Shown here: positions 25,065-34,439 of the stretch, in pieces
Layout of the letters: each line of letters begins with the position of its first letter
Position numbering within the stretch: the stretch's first letter is position 1
The notes under the pieces: generated by a model
Database searches by the model: none
Seen by the model: only the letters and a program-made list of their open reading frames with translations
What the model was told of the DNA's origin: nothing
Made by a program: the position numbers and the translations under genes
Assembly (NCBI RefSeq): GCF_012927205.1
Contig: NZ_JABBGC010000002.1
Location: 124,001 to 188,000 of the forward strand
Length of the DNA stretch: 64,000 bases
DNA from: Chitinophaga fulva
GTDB taxonomy: Bacteria; Bacteroidota; Bacteroidia; Chitinophagales; Chitinophagaceae
Reading direction: 5' to 3'

Positions 25065-26708
25065 TTATTCTCCGTTGTACACAGAAGATACCACCTCCTC
25101 CCAGCCGTTCATCTCCTCCAATGCACCCCATGTCAACTGCCTATCCTGCCGCAACCGTGCCTGACAGAACATCTCAGCCATCGTAGAAGAAGAAGTCTGT
25201 ATCAGCTCAATCGCCTGTATCGCTAAAGCTATTTTCTCCACAATGATCCTTGCTTTGCGCTCATAATCCGCTGGGTGGGAAAGCAATTGCTGCAGCCCTT
25301 CCAGATGCCGTGTGAGCAGCGGGTGTAAACGCGCGCCTTGTTGAAAATAATGCATCAGCGCCTCCATGCTGTGTGGTTCTTTATGCATGGCACGCAGCAC
25401 GTCCAGTGCCTGGATATTCCCGGAGCCTTCCCAGATGGCATTGACCGGCACATCGCGGTAGAGGCGGGGCAGGATGGAGGTCTCCACGTAGCCATTACCA
25501 CCGAGGCATTCCACAATTTCACCCATGGCGAGTACGGCGCGTTTGGTATTCCAGAACTTGCCCACCGCGGTAGCGATACGGGTGAAGTGCAACGCTGCCT
25601 CGTCTGTCTTAGCGTCATCGAAACCTTTGGCGAGGCGCATGGCGAAGGTGGTAGCTGCCGCTGATTCAAGCGCCAGGTCGGTGAGCACATTCTGCATCAA
25701 CGGGTGACTGAGCAACGATTTGCCGAAAGTATGGCGGTGCTTGCAATGATGTATCGCTTCGGCAAGAGCGCGCTGCAACGTGGCGGCGGAACCGACGGCG
25801 CAGTCCAGCCGGGTGTGGCGTACCATCTCCATGATATTGGCGATGCCCCGGCCTTCTTCGCCGATAATACGGGCCCAGGCGCCGTGGAACTCCACTTCGC
25901 CGGAGGCATTGGAACGGTTGCCGAGTTTATCTTTTAGCCGTTGGAACCGCAGCTGGTTTTTGGTACCGTCGGGCGTGAAGCGCGGCACGAGGAAACAGCT
26001 GAGGCCCTTAGGCGCCTGGGCGAGTACCAGGAAGGCGTCGCTCATAGGAGCACTGCAAAACCATTTACGGCCGGTGATGCGGTAAATGCCATTATCTACC
26101 GATTGCGCTATGGTGATGTTGGCACGGACATCGCTGCCGCCTTGCGGCTCTGTCATGGCCATGCCGAAGGTGACGCCATTTTTTTGGGTGTAGGGAATGT
26201 GGCGCTCGTCGTACCGGGTGGAGAGCACCAGCGGCAGCCATTCACGGGCGATATCAGGAGATATTTGCAACGAAGGAACAACGGCAAATGTCATGGTCAA
26301 CGGGCAGCTGCTGCCTTCATCTATCTGTTGTTTCAGGTAAGAGAGCACGCTGTGGGCGACGTAGCCGCCTTTTTCCCGCGTGGTCCATGCAATGGAATGA
26401 ACCTGATGCCGGATGGCGGCAGTCATCATCTGGTGATAGGCGGGGTGGTAGGTCACGGTATCAAGGCGGTTGCCGAAACGGTCATGCGTATGCAGCACCG
26501 GTAAATAAGTATTGGCGAGGGTACCGGCCTCCTGGAATTCGTGGCTGCCCATCAGCTGCCCCAGTTCGGTGGCCAGGGGCGCTGCCCAGCCGCCGCCATA
26601 GGCCTGCAGCGTGTGTTGCAGCACAGGATGGGTGGTGAAGGTGTTGTAGTGCTCCAGCACAGGGACCTGATTGCCTACGTGCTCAAAATCGAAACCGGGA
26701 CCAGACAT
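25065..26708 (-). CDS. AidB-like acyl-CoA dehydrogenase family protein
   Basis: A 547-residue flavoprotein of the AidB branch of acyl-CoA dehydrogenases. FAD and substrate contacts are seen in GMAMTEPQGGSDVRAN (about 200), RITGRKWFCSAP (about 228) and the C-terminal helical domain with RHTFGKSLLSHPLMQ and CLGGNGYVE. E. coli AidB is induced by alkylating agents and binds DNA; whether this protein acts on DNA damage or on acyl-CoA is not readable. The frame opens with TTG at 26714, but ATG at 26708 (MSGPGFDFEH) is the better start. Confidence 0.88.
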   Translation of the reverse strand: MSGPGFDFEHVGNQVPVLEHYNTFTTHPVLQHTLQAYGGGWAAPLATELGQLMGSHEFQEAGTLANTYLPVLHTHDRFGNRLDTVTYHPAYHQMMTAAIRHQVHSIAWTTREKGGYVAHSVLSYLKQQIDEGSSCPLTMTFAVVPSLQISPDIAREWLPLVLSTRYDERHIPYTQKNGVTFGMAMTEPQGGSDVRANITIAQSVDNGIYRITGRKWFCSAPMSDAFLVLAQAPKGLSCFLVPRFTPDGTKNQLRFQRLKDKLGNRSNASGEVEFHGAWARIIGEEGRGIANIMEMVRHTRLDCAVGSAATLQRALAEAIHHCKHRHTFGKSLLSHPLMQNVLTDLALESAAATTFAMRLAKGFDDAKTDEAALHFTRIATAVGKFWNTKRAVLAMGEIVECLGGNGYVETSILPRLYRDVPVNAIWEGSGNIQALDVLRAMHKEPHSMEALMHYFQQGARLHPLLTRHLEGLQQLLSHPADYERKARIIVEKIALAIQAIELIQTSSSTMAEMFCQARLRQDRQLTWGALEEMNGWEEVVSSVYNGE

Positions 26709-26811
26709 AAACAACGGATTTGATGTACCTTAAATTTAAGATATTTACCTTTAAGATGAATTAACCATCTGGCCTATACGAATATGGATGTTGCAGGGTT
26801 GTTGACTGACA

Positions 26812-28854
26812 TCATTCCGCCCGTTTTTGTTCTTCCTGAGTTGCCGTCGTTTTGGACTGCGATTTCCCTTTCCCAAAGCGGTAGGTGAAGTTTACCTGTA
26901 TGGCCCTGGTGAAAAAAGAGAGCTGCCGGTATTGACGCAAACGGTCATAATGATACCGTGCCGCCTCGTCTTCACTTTGAAGGATATTGGAGAGCCGTAC
27001 CGCTATACTCCCTGCCTGACGAAAAAGCTGTTGACGGATACCGGCATGTACGAGATAATAGCCGCTGTTAATGGTGGTAGCATCCTGTTGCCCGGACACG
27101 ATCCGTATCTGGCATTCTGCCTGTAGCTGGTGGGTAATCCGGAACTGCTGGTTGCAGCTGAGGTCAAGGGAAATAGTACTGCCAGCCTGGGAGAAATCGC
27201 TGGTAAACTGCCTGCTGTAAATGGTCATTTCCCCGTCGGTGGTCCACCACGGCGCCCATTCTTTTGTAAAGCTGATATCAATATTCCAGGCACTGGCGCC
27301 TGCGATGTTTGCAGGGGTACGCAAAACAGTCTTTTGGTCTGTATCCAGCGTGGGAAGCGTTGTGATGTATTTTTGATATAAATCATAACCAATCGTAATA
27401 AAAACTGCCTGGCGCCAACTGTAGGTAAGGGCATTGTTAAACGCTGTCTGGGGTTGCAATTGCGGATTACCCATAAAATAGAGAAAGGGCGATAACGGAT
27501 AGCGGAAAGGATTTAGCTGTGCATAGGAGGGACGGTCTATCCGTCGGTTACATTTGAATTGCAACGAATGGCGCTCATTAAATGTATATGCTGCCAGCAG
27601 CGATGGAAATAGTTGGAGATAACTATAGGTGGTCTGCTGTATGTTGCTATGGGTTTGCTCTGCTCTCAGGCCAGCCTGCAGCCTTAGCGCCCCTTGGCTC
27701 CGGCTGTATGCCAGGTATCCCGCCAGTATGTTCTCCTTATTCCGGATGATATCGTGTCCGTTGTCATGTCCGTTGTCGTTGCGGATATCCACGTTACTGT
27801 ATTTAAAGCCGGCAGAGAGGTAGCTATGTGGCCCCTGAGGCAAAATATAGTCTGCTTTCAACGCACAGAATTGCAGCCGTCTTTCCTGTGTAAGCCGGAC
27901 TGTATCCGGTTCCGTGTTACGAAGGGCACTGCTGAGGTAATGTGCAAAATCAGCATCTACTGTCAATTGCCGGCCACTGCTGTCAGGTCGTAGCTGCCAG
28001 TGTAAGCTGCTCAGGTTATTGGACTGCTGGTTATCAGTGGTATTGATGACGGTCTGGCTGTCGGTGGCTGTCCGTAGCAGGGAATAGACCTGGCTGTTTC
28101 CGCGCTGCCGGCTGGTCATCACTGACAGCGTGAAGGTAGACCGGGGCGATACGTAGAAGTCAGCCATCAGCGTTGGCGTAAGACTGGTGCTGCGTCTGCT
28201 GGCACGATTCAGGGTATGCTGGGTGTTTTGTAATGTTTCATCGGGATACAATACGTTAGTGGTAATATCACTGATGTAAAAATCGGTGTTGCGCTGTGCT
28301 CCCAAATCAAAAGAAAGATTACAGTACCTGGCACGGTAGCCGAGGTTGATGCCGGTGTTATACCGGGGATACCATGCCTGCCCATGTCCGGCACGGAAAC
28401 TGCCACTAAAGCCCTCCCGGCGGTTGGTTTTACGGATGATATTGATGATGCCCCCATTGCCGGCTGCATCGTAAGCAGCGCCCGGATGCGAGATAATTTC
28501 TATTTTTCGTAGCGTGGCGGCCGGCATGCTGCGAAGCAATTCCTGTAAGTCGGCTGATGACAGCGCTACACTTTTACCATCTATCATCACAACTGCCCCG
28601 GTACGTCCCTGGATAGAGAGCTGACCGTCACGGCTTATCTGTACGCCCGGCAGTTTTTCCAATACTTCCAGCGTACTGGCGCCTTCGCTGCTGATGGTAT
28701 TTTCTATCTGTATGACGGTTTTGTCCGGTCTGTGCTCAATTTGTGGTAACCTGGCTTCAATGGTCACCGCTTTCAGTAGCCGCGTTCGGGTGGTGTCCTG
28801 TGCGTCTGCCATCAAGGCATTTAACAATCCTGCGATACAAAGGAGTAATCTCAT
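26812..28854 (-). CDS. TonB-dependent outer-membrane receptor
   Basis: A 680-residue receptor with signal peptide (MRLLLCIAGLLNALMADAQ) and a TonB plug (about 35-150: VIQIENTISSEGASTLEVLEKLPGV ... AAGNGGIINIIRK) followed by a 14-strand-type outer-membrane barrel region of the Bacteroidota OMP_b-brl_3 type. The CarboxypepD-like domain found in many relatives is missing. The open frame continues 117 bases upstream, but the leader starts at 28854. It is divergent from a LytS/LytTR pair, 202 bases apart, which makes the pair a candidate regulator. Ligand unknown. Confidence 0.87.
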   Translation of the reverse strand: MRLLLCIAGLLNALMADAQDTTRTRLLKAVTIEARLPQIEHRPDKTVIQIENTISSEGASTLEVLEKLPGVQISRDGQLSIQGRTGAVVMIDGKSVALSSADLQELLRSMPAATLRKIEIISHPGAAYDAAGNGGIINIIRKTNRREGFSGSFRAGHGQAWYPRYNTGINLGYRARYCNLSFDLGAQRNTDFYISDITTNVLYPDETLQNTQHTLNRASRRSTSLTPTLMADFYVSPRSTFTLSVMTSRQRGNSQVYSLLRTATDSQTVINTTDNQQSNNLSSLHWQLRPDSSGRQLTVDADFAHYLSSALRNTEPDTVRLTQERRLQFCALKADYILPQGPHSYLSAGFKYSNVDIRNDNGHDNGHDIIRNKENILAGYLAYSRSQGALRLQAGLRAEQTHSNIQQTTYSYLQLFPSLLAAYTFNERHSLQFKCNRRIDRPSYAQLNPFRYPLSPFLYFMGNPQLQPQTAFNNALTYSWRQAVFITIGYDLYQKYITTLPTLDTDQKTVLRTPANIAGASAWNIDISFTKEWAPWWTTDGEMTIYSRQFTSDFSQAGSTISLDLSCNQQFRITHQLQAECQIRIVSGQQDATTINSGYYLVHAGIRQQLFRQAGSIAVRLSNILQSEDEAARYHYDRLRQYRQLSFFTRAIQVNFTYRFGKGKSQSKTTATQEEQKRAE

Positions 28855-29056
28855 GAGGAGTTCGTTTACCACTAAATTCGGATGAAGATGAGCATCTGAG
28901 GCGGTCTGTCGACAGAAAGCTCCTGACTGCAGGTGTACAGTCATCAAAGACCACCGTAAACTTTCAGGCATGTGTTTTTGCCTGTTGGGCAGGAGAAAAC
29001 TCCATTTGGGGAACTGATGTGCTGACTATGCCTAATTTGTAGTAGCTTGTTGTCCT

Positions 29057-30121
29057 ATGAATCTTCTGGAAAGGCTTCATCTATTCCACCGGAAACACCA
29101 GGTGTGGGCTCATATTTGCTTCTGGCTGGCGGTATTGTTTTTCTCTACCGGCGAACGTAACTATTTTTACCGGGAAGACTGGTTCTCTTTTAAAACCTAT
29201 TGCTACAACGGGCTTACGTTGATCACGCAGGTCCTCACGTCCTACTTACTGGCCTATCTCATTATGCCGATGGTATTGCTGAAAAGGCAGTATCTGTCTG
29301 CGGGAGCGCTTTTTATTTTGGGTATGTATGTCATCTGTGTGCTGGCCAGAGGGATCACGGTTTACCTGCAGGAGCCATTGTCCGGCACGGCTCCCAAGGC
29401 CAGTGAAACGCCGGTGGAAATTTTGACCAATCTGTCGAAATTATGGCACGTCTATTTTTTTCGCAACTTTTCGGTGGCTATTGTGTTCCTCTTCCTGAAA
29501 CTGTTGAAAGACCATGAGGCTGTCCGGCAACAATCATTGCTGATGGAAAAAGCAAAGGCTGCGGCCGAGCTGCGAGTGCTCAAAAATCAGCTGCAACCAC
29601 ATTTCCTTTTTAATACGCTCAATAACATCTACGCGTTATCATTGGCCAACAGCCCTAAAACAGCGGAGTCTGTCAGCCGGCTGTCAGATATGCTCGATTA
29701 TATCCTTTATAAATGTGACCGGCCATTTGTGCTGTTATCAGAAGAAACGATGCTGTTAAAAAATTATATTGCATTGCAACAGCTGCGATACGATAAAAAG
29801 CTGGAAGTCAATATCGAGATTACTGAAACGGAACCGGTACAGGTGGCCCCCATGTTGTTGCTGACGCTGGTGGAGAACGCATTTAAACACGGAGTGGCAG
29901 GGCCGGACGGAAAGAAAAGGATCGATATCAATATCTCCGCTTCCTTGTCAGGACTGCGCTGCCGGGTACAAAATACATTCGATATCACCGGAGTCGGTAA
30001 CCATCATGCCATTGGCCTGCAAAATATGCGGCAACAACTGGCGTTGATTTATCCTGATAAATATCGCCTGGAGACAACCACCACGTCAGGTATTTTTACG
30101 GTAACCCTTACGCTTGCATGA
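29057..30121 (+). CDS. LytS-type sensor histidine kinase
   Basis: A 354-residue membrane kinase with four hydrophobic segments in the first 150 residues, then the His_kinase motif QPHFLFNTLNN with phospho-acceptor His 182 and an ATPase domain (LVENAFKHGV; GVGNHHAIGLQNMRQQLALIYP). It overlaps the next gene by 4 bases (ATGA), so kinase and regulator are translated together. The target genes are not known; the divergent outer-membrane receptor is the nearest candidate. Confidence 0.92.
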   Translation: MNLLERLHLFHRKHQVWAHICFWLAVLFFSTGERNYFYREDWFSFKTYCYNGLTLITQVLTSYLLAYLIMPMVLLKRQYLSAGALFILGMYVICVLARGITVYLQEPLSGTAPKASETPVEILTNLSKLWHVYFFRNFSVAIVFLFLKLLKDHEAVRQQSLLMEKAKAAAELRVLKNQLQPHFLFNTLNNIYALSLANSPKTAESVSRLSDMLDYILYKCDRPFVLLSEETMLLKNYIALQQLRYDKKLEVNIEITETEPVQVAPMLLLTLVENAFKHGVAGPDGKKRIDINISASLSGLRCRVQNTFDITGVGNHHAIGLQNMRQQLALIYPDKYRLETTTTSGIFTVTLTLA

Positions 30122-30834
30122 TGAAAACAAAATGTCTGCTGGTAGACGATGAACCGCTGGCTATCTCATTGCTGCAAAGACATCTGGAAAAACTGGATTC
30201 CTTTGAGGTAACAGATACCTGTGACGATGCCGTCAAAGCATTGGAACTGCTGGGGACCCGGCAGTATGACCTGCTGTTCCTGGATATTGAAATGCCGCAA
30301 TTGTCAGGCCTTTCATTATTAAAAACCTTAAAGCAGGCACCCAGCGTGATCATTACGACCGCCTATCGTGAGTTTGCCCTGGATGGCTACGATCTGGATG
30401 TGGTAGACTATCTGCTGAAACCTATTACCTTTGATCGTTTTTTGCGGGCTATTGAGCGTTACATGCGTGTTGCAGGAAAACAACTGTCAGATGTATTGGC
30501 TTCCAGCGATAAAAATTATGTCTACCTGAAGTCAGCACATAAGTTTTTTAAACTGCACACAGATGAAATTCTGTACATGGAAAGCCGGAAAGATTATCTC
30601 TGTGTGTATACCAAAGATCAGCAAATCATGGTCAAACAAAGGATTAGTGATATGGAAAATATGTGGCGGGACAAGGGCTTTCTGAGGGTACACCGTTCTT
30701 TCATGGTCAATATTGTTAACATTACGGCCTTCACAACTACTGATGTCGAAATGGGGAATTTTATGGTGCCTATCGGTAGTAGCTATAAGGAACACATTTT
30801 CCGGATATTACAGGCCGACCGCTATCAGGGATAA
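30118..30834 (+). CDS. LytTR-family response regulator
   Basis: A 238-residue regulator. Receiver domain with DDEP at 10-13 and phospho-Asp 56 (FLDIEMPQ), the YLLKPI lysine near 100, and a C-terminal LytTR domain (about 140-235; EILYMESRKDYLCVY, LRVHRSFMVNI). It overlaps the kinase stop by 4 bases. It is the second such pair in this window; the two pairs are similar in layout but not identical. Confidence 0.93.
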   Translation: MMKTKCLLVDDEPLAISLLQRHLEKLDSFEVTDTCDDAVKALELLGTRQYDLLFLDIEMPQLSGLSLLKTLKQAPSVIITTAYREFALDGYDLDVVDYLLKPITFDRFLRAIERYMRVAGKQLSDVLASSDKNYVYLKSAHKFFKLHTDEILYMESRKDYLCVYTKDQQIMVKQRISDMENMWRDKGFLRVHRSFMVNIVNITAFTTTDVEMGNFMVPIGSSYKEHIFRILQADRYQG

Positions 30835-30866
30835 AAAACAGCCGTTCCCTTTCATAGGAACGGCTG
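30833..30866 (-). terminator. Terminator of the sigma-SusCD-TlpA transcript
   Basis: A perfect 10-bp stem (30839-30848 with 30857-30866) followed on the minus strand by six T. It lies just after the minus-strand TlpA gene and touches the stop of the convergent LytTR gene. Confidence 0.8.
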
Positions 30867-30875
30867 CTGAAAATA

Positions 30876-31997
30876 CTACTGTAACAAAGAAGCGAGCTTT
30901 TTCTCTAAAGCTTCTCCGCGGAGATTTTTACCGACGATTTTACCATCGGGGCCAATCAGGAAGTTGGCCGGAATACCCTGTACACCGTACATTTTGGCGG
31001 CTTCGTTTTTCCATCCTTTCAGATCAGATACCTGTGTCCACTGCAGCTTGTCGTCATGGATGGCCTGCATCCAGAATGACTTGCCGTTTTCATTGTCCAG
31101 GGATACGCCCAGTATGGTGAAGTTCTTGTCCTTGAATTTATGGAAGGCAGCTACCACGTTAGGGTTCTCCTGGCGGCAGGGACCGCACCAGCTGGCCCAG
31201 AAGTCCACCAGTACATATTTACCGCGGAAATCTTTCAGTGCTACCGGATTGCCCAGGGTATCGTTCTGGGTGAACTCCGGCGCTGCTACACCAATGGCGG
31301 TCCTGCGCTGGCTTTCTAATTGACCGGCAAAATGTTCGCCGGCTTTGCTTTTGCGTACGGCAGGTGACAGCAGTTTGAATACCGGCTCCACTACTACCGG
31401 GTCCGGATCATAACCGGCCCATTCGGTCAGGGCATCGAGGCTGACAGCCGTATTGGGATGTGATTTGATAAAGGTGGTCACCACTTTTTGCTGTGCGGCG
31501 GCTATCGCTTTGTTATCAGCCTGGTATTGCTGTTTGAAAGCTTCCTGCTCACGTTCGGCTACCGGCGTGGCGTAGTATTGCTGGCTGAGTGCATCGGAGC
31601 GTTTGTTAACGTCGCGGGAAGCGGCTTTATACTGCTGATGCACGGTATTGGCTGCGCCGCCTTTCACGGTGGCGTTAGCGATGGAGTCTGCACTCTCTAC
31701 GCGGATATTGCCCTGCTCCAGGTAAAACACGAGGCGATTGGCGGTGAAGGAGGAGGAGAGGGTGTTGCCGGTAAAAAGGAATGCTCTCGCGGGGATATCA
31801 GTCTTACCGGTAAAAGTAAAGCTGCCGTTGTTGATGGCGACAGAGTCAATAACCCGGCCTTTGCTGTTGCTGCTGTACAGGTAAGCTTTCTCGAATTTGT
31901 TCTCTTTGCTGATGCTGCCATTGATCGTGTAAGGACCTTCCTGGGCGAATGCCAGGACGGGCAGTAAACAGGCAGTTGTCAATGCTAATGTTCTCAT
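30876..31997 (-). CDS. TlpA-like thiol-disulfide oxidoreductase with N-terminal DUF4369-type domain
   Basis: A 373-residue periplasmic protein. Signal peptide to about 19 (AFAQ). The N-terminal beta domain (about 22-110; YTINGSISKENKFEKAYLY) is of the DUF4369 type; a charged helical linker follows, then a thioredoxin fold (about 236-373) with the WCGPC active site (Cys 271 and 274) and the cis-Pro loop GIPANFLI. Such proteins reduce disulfides in the periplasm. It is the last gene of the SusC/SusD transcript, a common position in Bacteroidota nutrient loci, 43 bases after the peptidase-like lipoprotein. Confidence 0.93.
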   Translation of the reverse strand: MRTLALTTACLLPVLAFAQEGPYTINGSISKENKFEKAYLYSSNSKGRVIDSVAINNGSFTFTGKTDIPARAFLFTGNTLSSSFTANRLVFYLEQGNIRVESADSIANATVKGGAANTVHQQYKAASRDVNKRSDALSQQYYATPVAEREQEAFKQQYQADNKAIAAAQQKVVTTFIKSHPNTAVSLDALTEWAGYDPDPVVVEPVFKLLSPAVRKSKAGEHFAGQLESQRRTAIGVAAPEFTQNDTLGNPVALKDFRGKYVLVDFWASWCGPCRQENPNVVAAFHKFKDKNFTILGVSLDNENGKSFWMQAIHDDKLQWTQVSDLKGWKNEAAKMYGVQGIPANFLIGPDGKIVGKNLRGEALEKKLASLLQ

Positions 31998-32040
31998 GTA
32001 ATCGTTGGTTTATGCTGATGTTGATGTATGAACGGGAGTA

Positions 32041-32961
32041 TTAGTTGCCCAGTTTCTCCCGGTAGTGGTTACCGGTTGCCTGAATGTCCCAGTCGTAACT
32101 TTTGAAGAAACGGATGATCACTTCATACTTACGGGCACGGGCCGGACTGTTGTCCAGGTATTTGGCTTTGATGTTGGCATAGGATTCTGTGGCCAGTAAA
32201 CGCACCCATTCACCGAAGTCATTGTCGAAAGATGAACTACCGAGAGAGGTGATAAAACCGCCGTTAAGGGCTATCTGGTCCATGGCCTTGTCACGGGCGT
32301 CGAGGTCTCTGTCTTTCTCGTATTGTTTGAATACCAGTTCCCTGGCCGCACCGTTGTCATAGGCCTTACCGGCCAGTACAAACTCAGTGATCGGTGCATC
32401 AAAACGCAACGCGGACATGTTGCCCAGGTAGCCCCATATGCTACGGGCCAGCACAGAGTCCTGGTAATAGTGGTTAACAGGATCGGTAACAGGTAATGCG
32501 CCATACATATGATTAGGCCAGCAGGTGATCAGGCGGCTGCGGCCCAGGTCCTTGATATTTATGTCGAAAAATGGGGCACTATAAGTCTTTACAAAGAAGA
32601 GCTCCAGCGGGAAATACCGCTTGGCGAATTTTTCGGACACATTGGAGAGTAATGTTTGCGCATAGGTCGTCACAGCGGCGCGCTGATCGGCGTCTATTTT
32701 GGTGGCGCCCCAGCGGTTGTTGACATCAGCAGCCAGTATGCCGTTGGTTACTTCTTTCCAGTCCTTAAAGTCCGTTCGTACCCAAACACCGTATTTGTTG
32801 TACAGGTCTTTGATTTCGGCGGGGGCGTCGGCAGGTGGTGTAAACTGTTGCTGAATGCCAGGTTCGGGTGTAAAACCTGGTTGTTCTTCTTTGGAGCATC
32901 CCATACAGCAGGCTGCCAGGGCAAGCAGGGAAACATATATCGGTTTCATGTATTGTCTCAT
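32041..32961 (-). CDS. Peptidase_Mx1-like lipoprotein lacking the HExxH motif
   Basis: A 306-residue lipoprotein (lipobox CCMGC, Cys about 22). Length and segment order match the putative zinc-binding metallopeptidase family found beside SusD genes (PF15890, from memory): the IKDLYNKYGVWVRTDF start, AKRYFPLELFFVKTY, a GGFITSLG segment, DFGEWVRLLATE and a final IIRFFKSYDWDIQ. Where active members have HHEFxHIL, this protein reads PITEFVLAGKAY; no HExxH occurs anywhere. It is therefore a probable pseudo-enzyme that may have kept only ligand binding. It sits 12 bases after SusD and should work with the SusCD complex at the cell surface. Confidence 0.75.
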   Translation of the reverse strand: MRQYMKPIYVSLLALAACCMGCSKEEQPGFTPEPGIQQQFTPPADAPAEIKDLYNKYGVWVRTDFKDWKEVTNGILAADVNNRWGATKIDADQRAAVTTYAQTLLSNVSEKFAKRYFPLELFFVKTYSAPFFDINIKDLGRSRLITCWPNHMYGALPVTDPVNHYYQDSVLARSIWGYLGNMSALRFDAPITEFVLAGKAYDNGAARELVFKQYEKDRDLDARDKAMDQIALNGGFITSLGSSSFDNDFGEWVRLLATESYANIKAKYLDNSPARARKYEVIIRFFKSYDWDIQATGNHYREKLGN

Positions 32962-32973
32962 TTTATGTTATGA

Positions 32974-34425
32974 TCAGGGATTTAAAGGGATAGAAGGACT
33001 GTTGTTGATCTCTGACAGTGGCAATTGCAGGAGATAACGGTTGTCATTTTGTTTTATCTCGTAGATCTGCCCGTTTTTATAGACGTGAGAGAGGGCCGGT
33101 TTACCCAGTCTTCTGAGGTCCATCCAGCGAAGACCACCTTCAAAGGCCGTTTCTACGCGACGTTCCTCGAGAACACGGCTCAATAAAGTCTCGTCTGTAA
33201 AGTCAGCGGCTTTCAACGGTACAAATTCCCCTTTCCGTATACGGCGTACCAATAACGTGTTGAGATCAGCGATGGCTTTGTCTTTCTGCTTTAACCTCAC
33301 ATAGGCTTCTGCCCGTATTACATAACACTCGCTCACTTTCAGGCCGATATAATAGCAGGGCTTGTCCTGTTTGGAGTACATATTGTACAACGTAGGGCCG
33401 TTCAGTTTACCATCTGTGGTATTCAGGTCTGCAAAAGTGGAAAAGATATAACGGCGGTAGTCACTGCCTCCGGTGGGACGGTTGCATAATGCCAGCAACT
33501 CCAGTGATGGCCTGAACACAGCATTGCTATGATAATAGATATTCATATTGGCCGTACCGCCGGTAAAAAACAGTACCTCGTTTTTATAGTCTCCTGCATC
33601 GATAAAACCTGTGTTAAGGGCAAATGCGCGGGCATTTCCTTCACTTTCAATATAGGTCTGCATATTATTCATGTCAGACAAAGGCTTGTTCACGATCACA
33701 TCGGTGGCGGCAGCAATGGCTTTGTCATAGTCACCCATAAAGAGGTATACACGTGCCCGCAAAGCCTGTACGGCGCTGGCATCCATGCGGAAAACATTGC
33801 GGGCCTTTTTGCCGGCCAGTAATCCGGAGGCTTGCTCAAGGTCGGAGAGGATTTGTGCGTATACCTTTCCTAACGGTTCGCGTACATTGTTTTGTGTGTT
33901 CTGGTGAACATCTTTGGCACTGAGCGGCATCGGCACACCGTAAGCCTGAGTGGTAGCGGGACTGTAAGGCTCCGCATAAAAGTTTACCAGGTAAAAATAA
34001 CACCAGGCACGCAAGGCATAGGCTTCTCCCTTCACCGTTTCATACAACTCCTTCTCATTGAGCTCCGGCTGACGGTCGTTAAAATTGTCCAATACTGTAT
34101 TGGCGTAATAGATAGAAGTGTACAGCTGCCCCCAGTAAGGATCTAATTCTCCGCCATCAGGTTGTTTGGATGGAGACCAGGAAAACCAAAGCTCCAGTTC
34201 CTTCTGCGGAGAAGCGACGATGTTCAGGTTGGCGGTCATGTTGTCGGTCATCAACTCCGTTTTCATAAAATAATCCACACGGGGATAACCACCCACCAAA
34301 ACAGATTCGTAGTCTGATATGCTTACCGGCATCATCCGGTTGACCGGTTTGATGTCCAGCATTTTGTTACAGCTGGTGAAGACCAGGGAAAACAATAACA
34401 GGGGCGTCAGATATCTAAATTTCAT
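32974..34425 (-). CDS. SusD/RagB-family outer-membrane nutrient-binding lipoprotein
   Basis: A 483-residue surface lipoprotein (lipobox FTSC, Cys about 19). The SusD signatures are present: the N-terminal LDIKPVNR segment, YYANTVLDNF, GEAYALRAWCYFYLVNFYAEPYS, ALRARVYLFMGDYDKAIAAATDVI (TPR-like helices) and the C-terminal RRVETAFEGGLRWMDLRRLG. It closes the SusC channel as a lid and binds the nutrient. The gene is 14 bases after susC in the same transcript. The specific ligand is unknown; no glycosidase lies in this operon, and the peptidase-like and TlpA partners hint at peptide rather than sugar uptake (inference). Confidence 0.95.
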   Translation of the reverse strand: MKFRYLTPLLLFSLVFTSCNKMLDIKPVNRMMPVSISDYESVLVGGYPRVDYFMKTELMTDNMTANLNIVASPQKELELWFSWSPSKQPDGGELDPYWGQLYTSIYYANTVLDNFNDRQPELNEKELYETVKGEAYALRAWCYFYLVNFYAEPYSPATTQAYGVPMPLSAKDVHQNTQNNVREPLGKVYAQILSDLEQASGLLAGKKARNVFRMDASAVQALRARVYLFMGDYDKAIAAATDVIVNKPLSDMNNMQTYIESEGNARAFALNTGFIDAGDYKNEVLFFTGGTANMNIYYHSNAVFRPSLELLALCNRPTGGSDYRRYIFSTFADLNTTDGKLNGPTLYNMYSKQDKPCYYIGLKVSECYVIRAEAYVRLKQKDKAIADLNTLLVRRIRKGEFVPLKAADFTDETLLSRVLEERRVETAFEGGLRWMDLRRLGKPALSHVYKNGQIYEIKQNDNRYLLQLPLSEINNSPSIPLNP

Positions 34426-34439
34426 GATGTCAACTGTTT

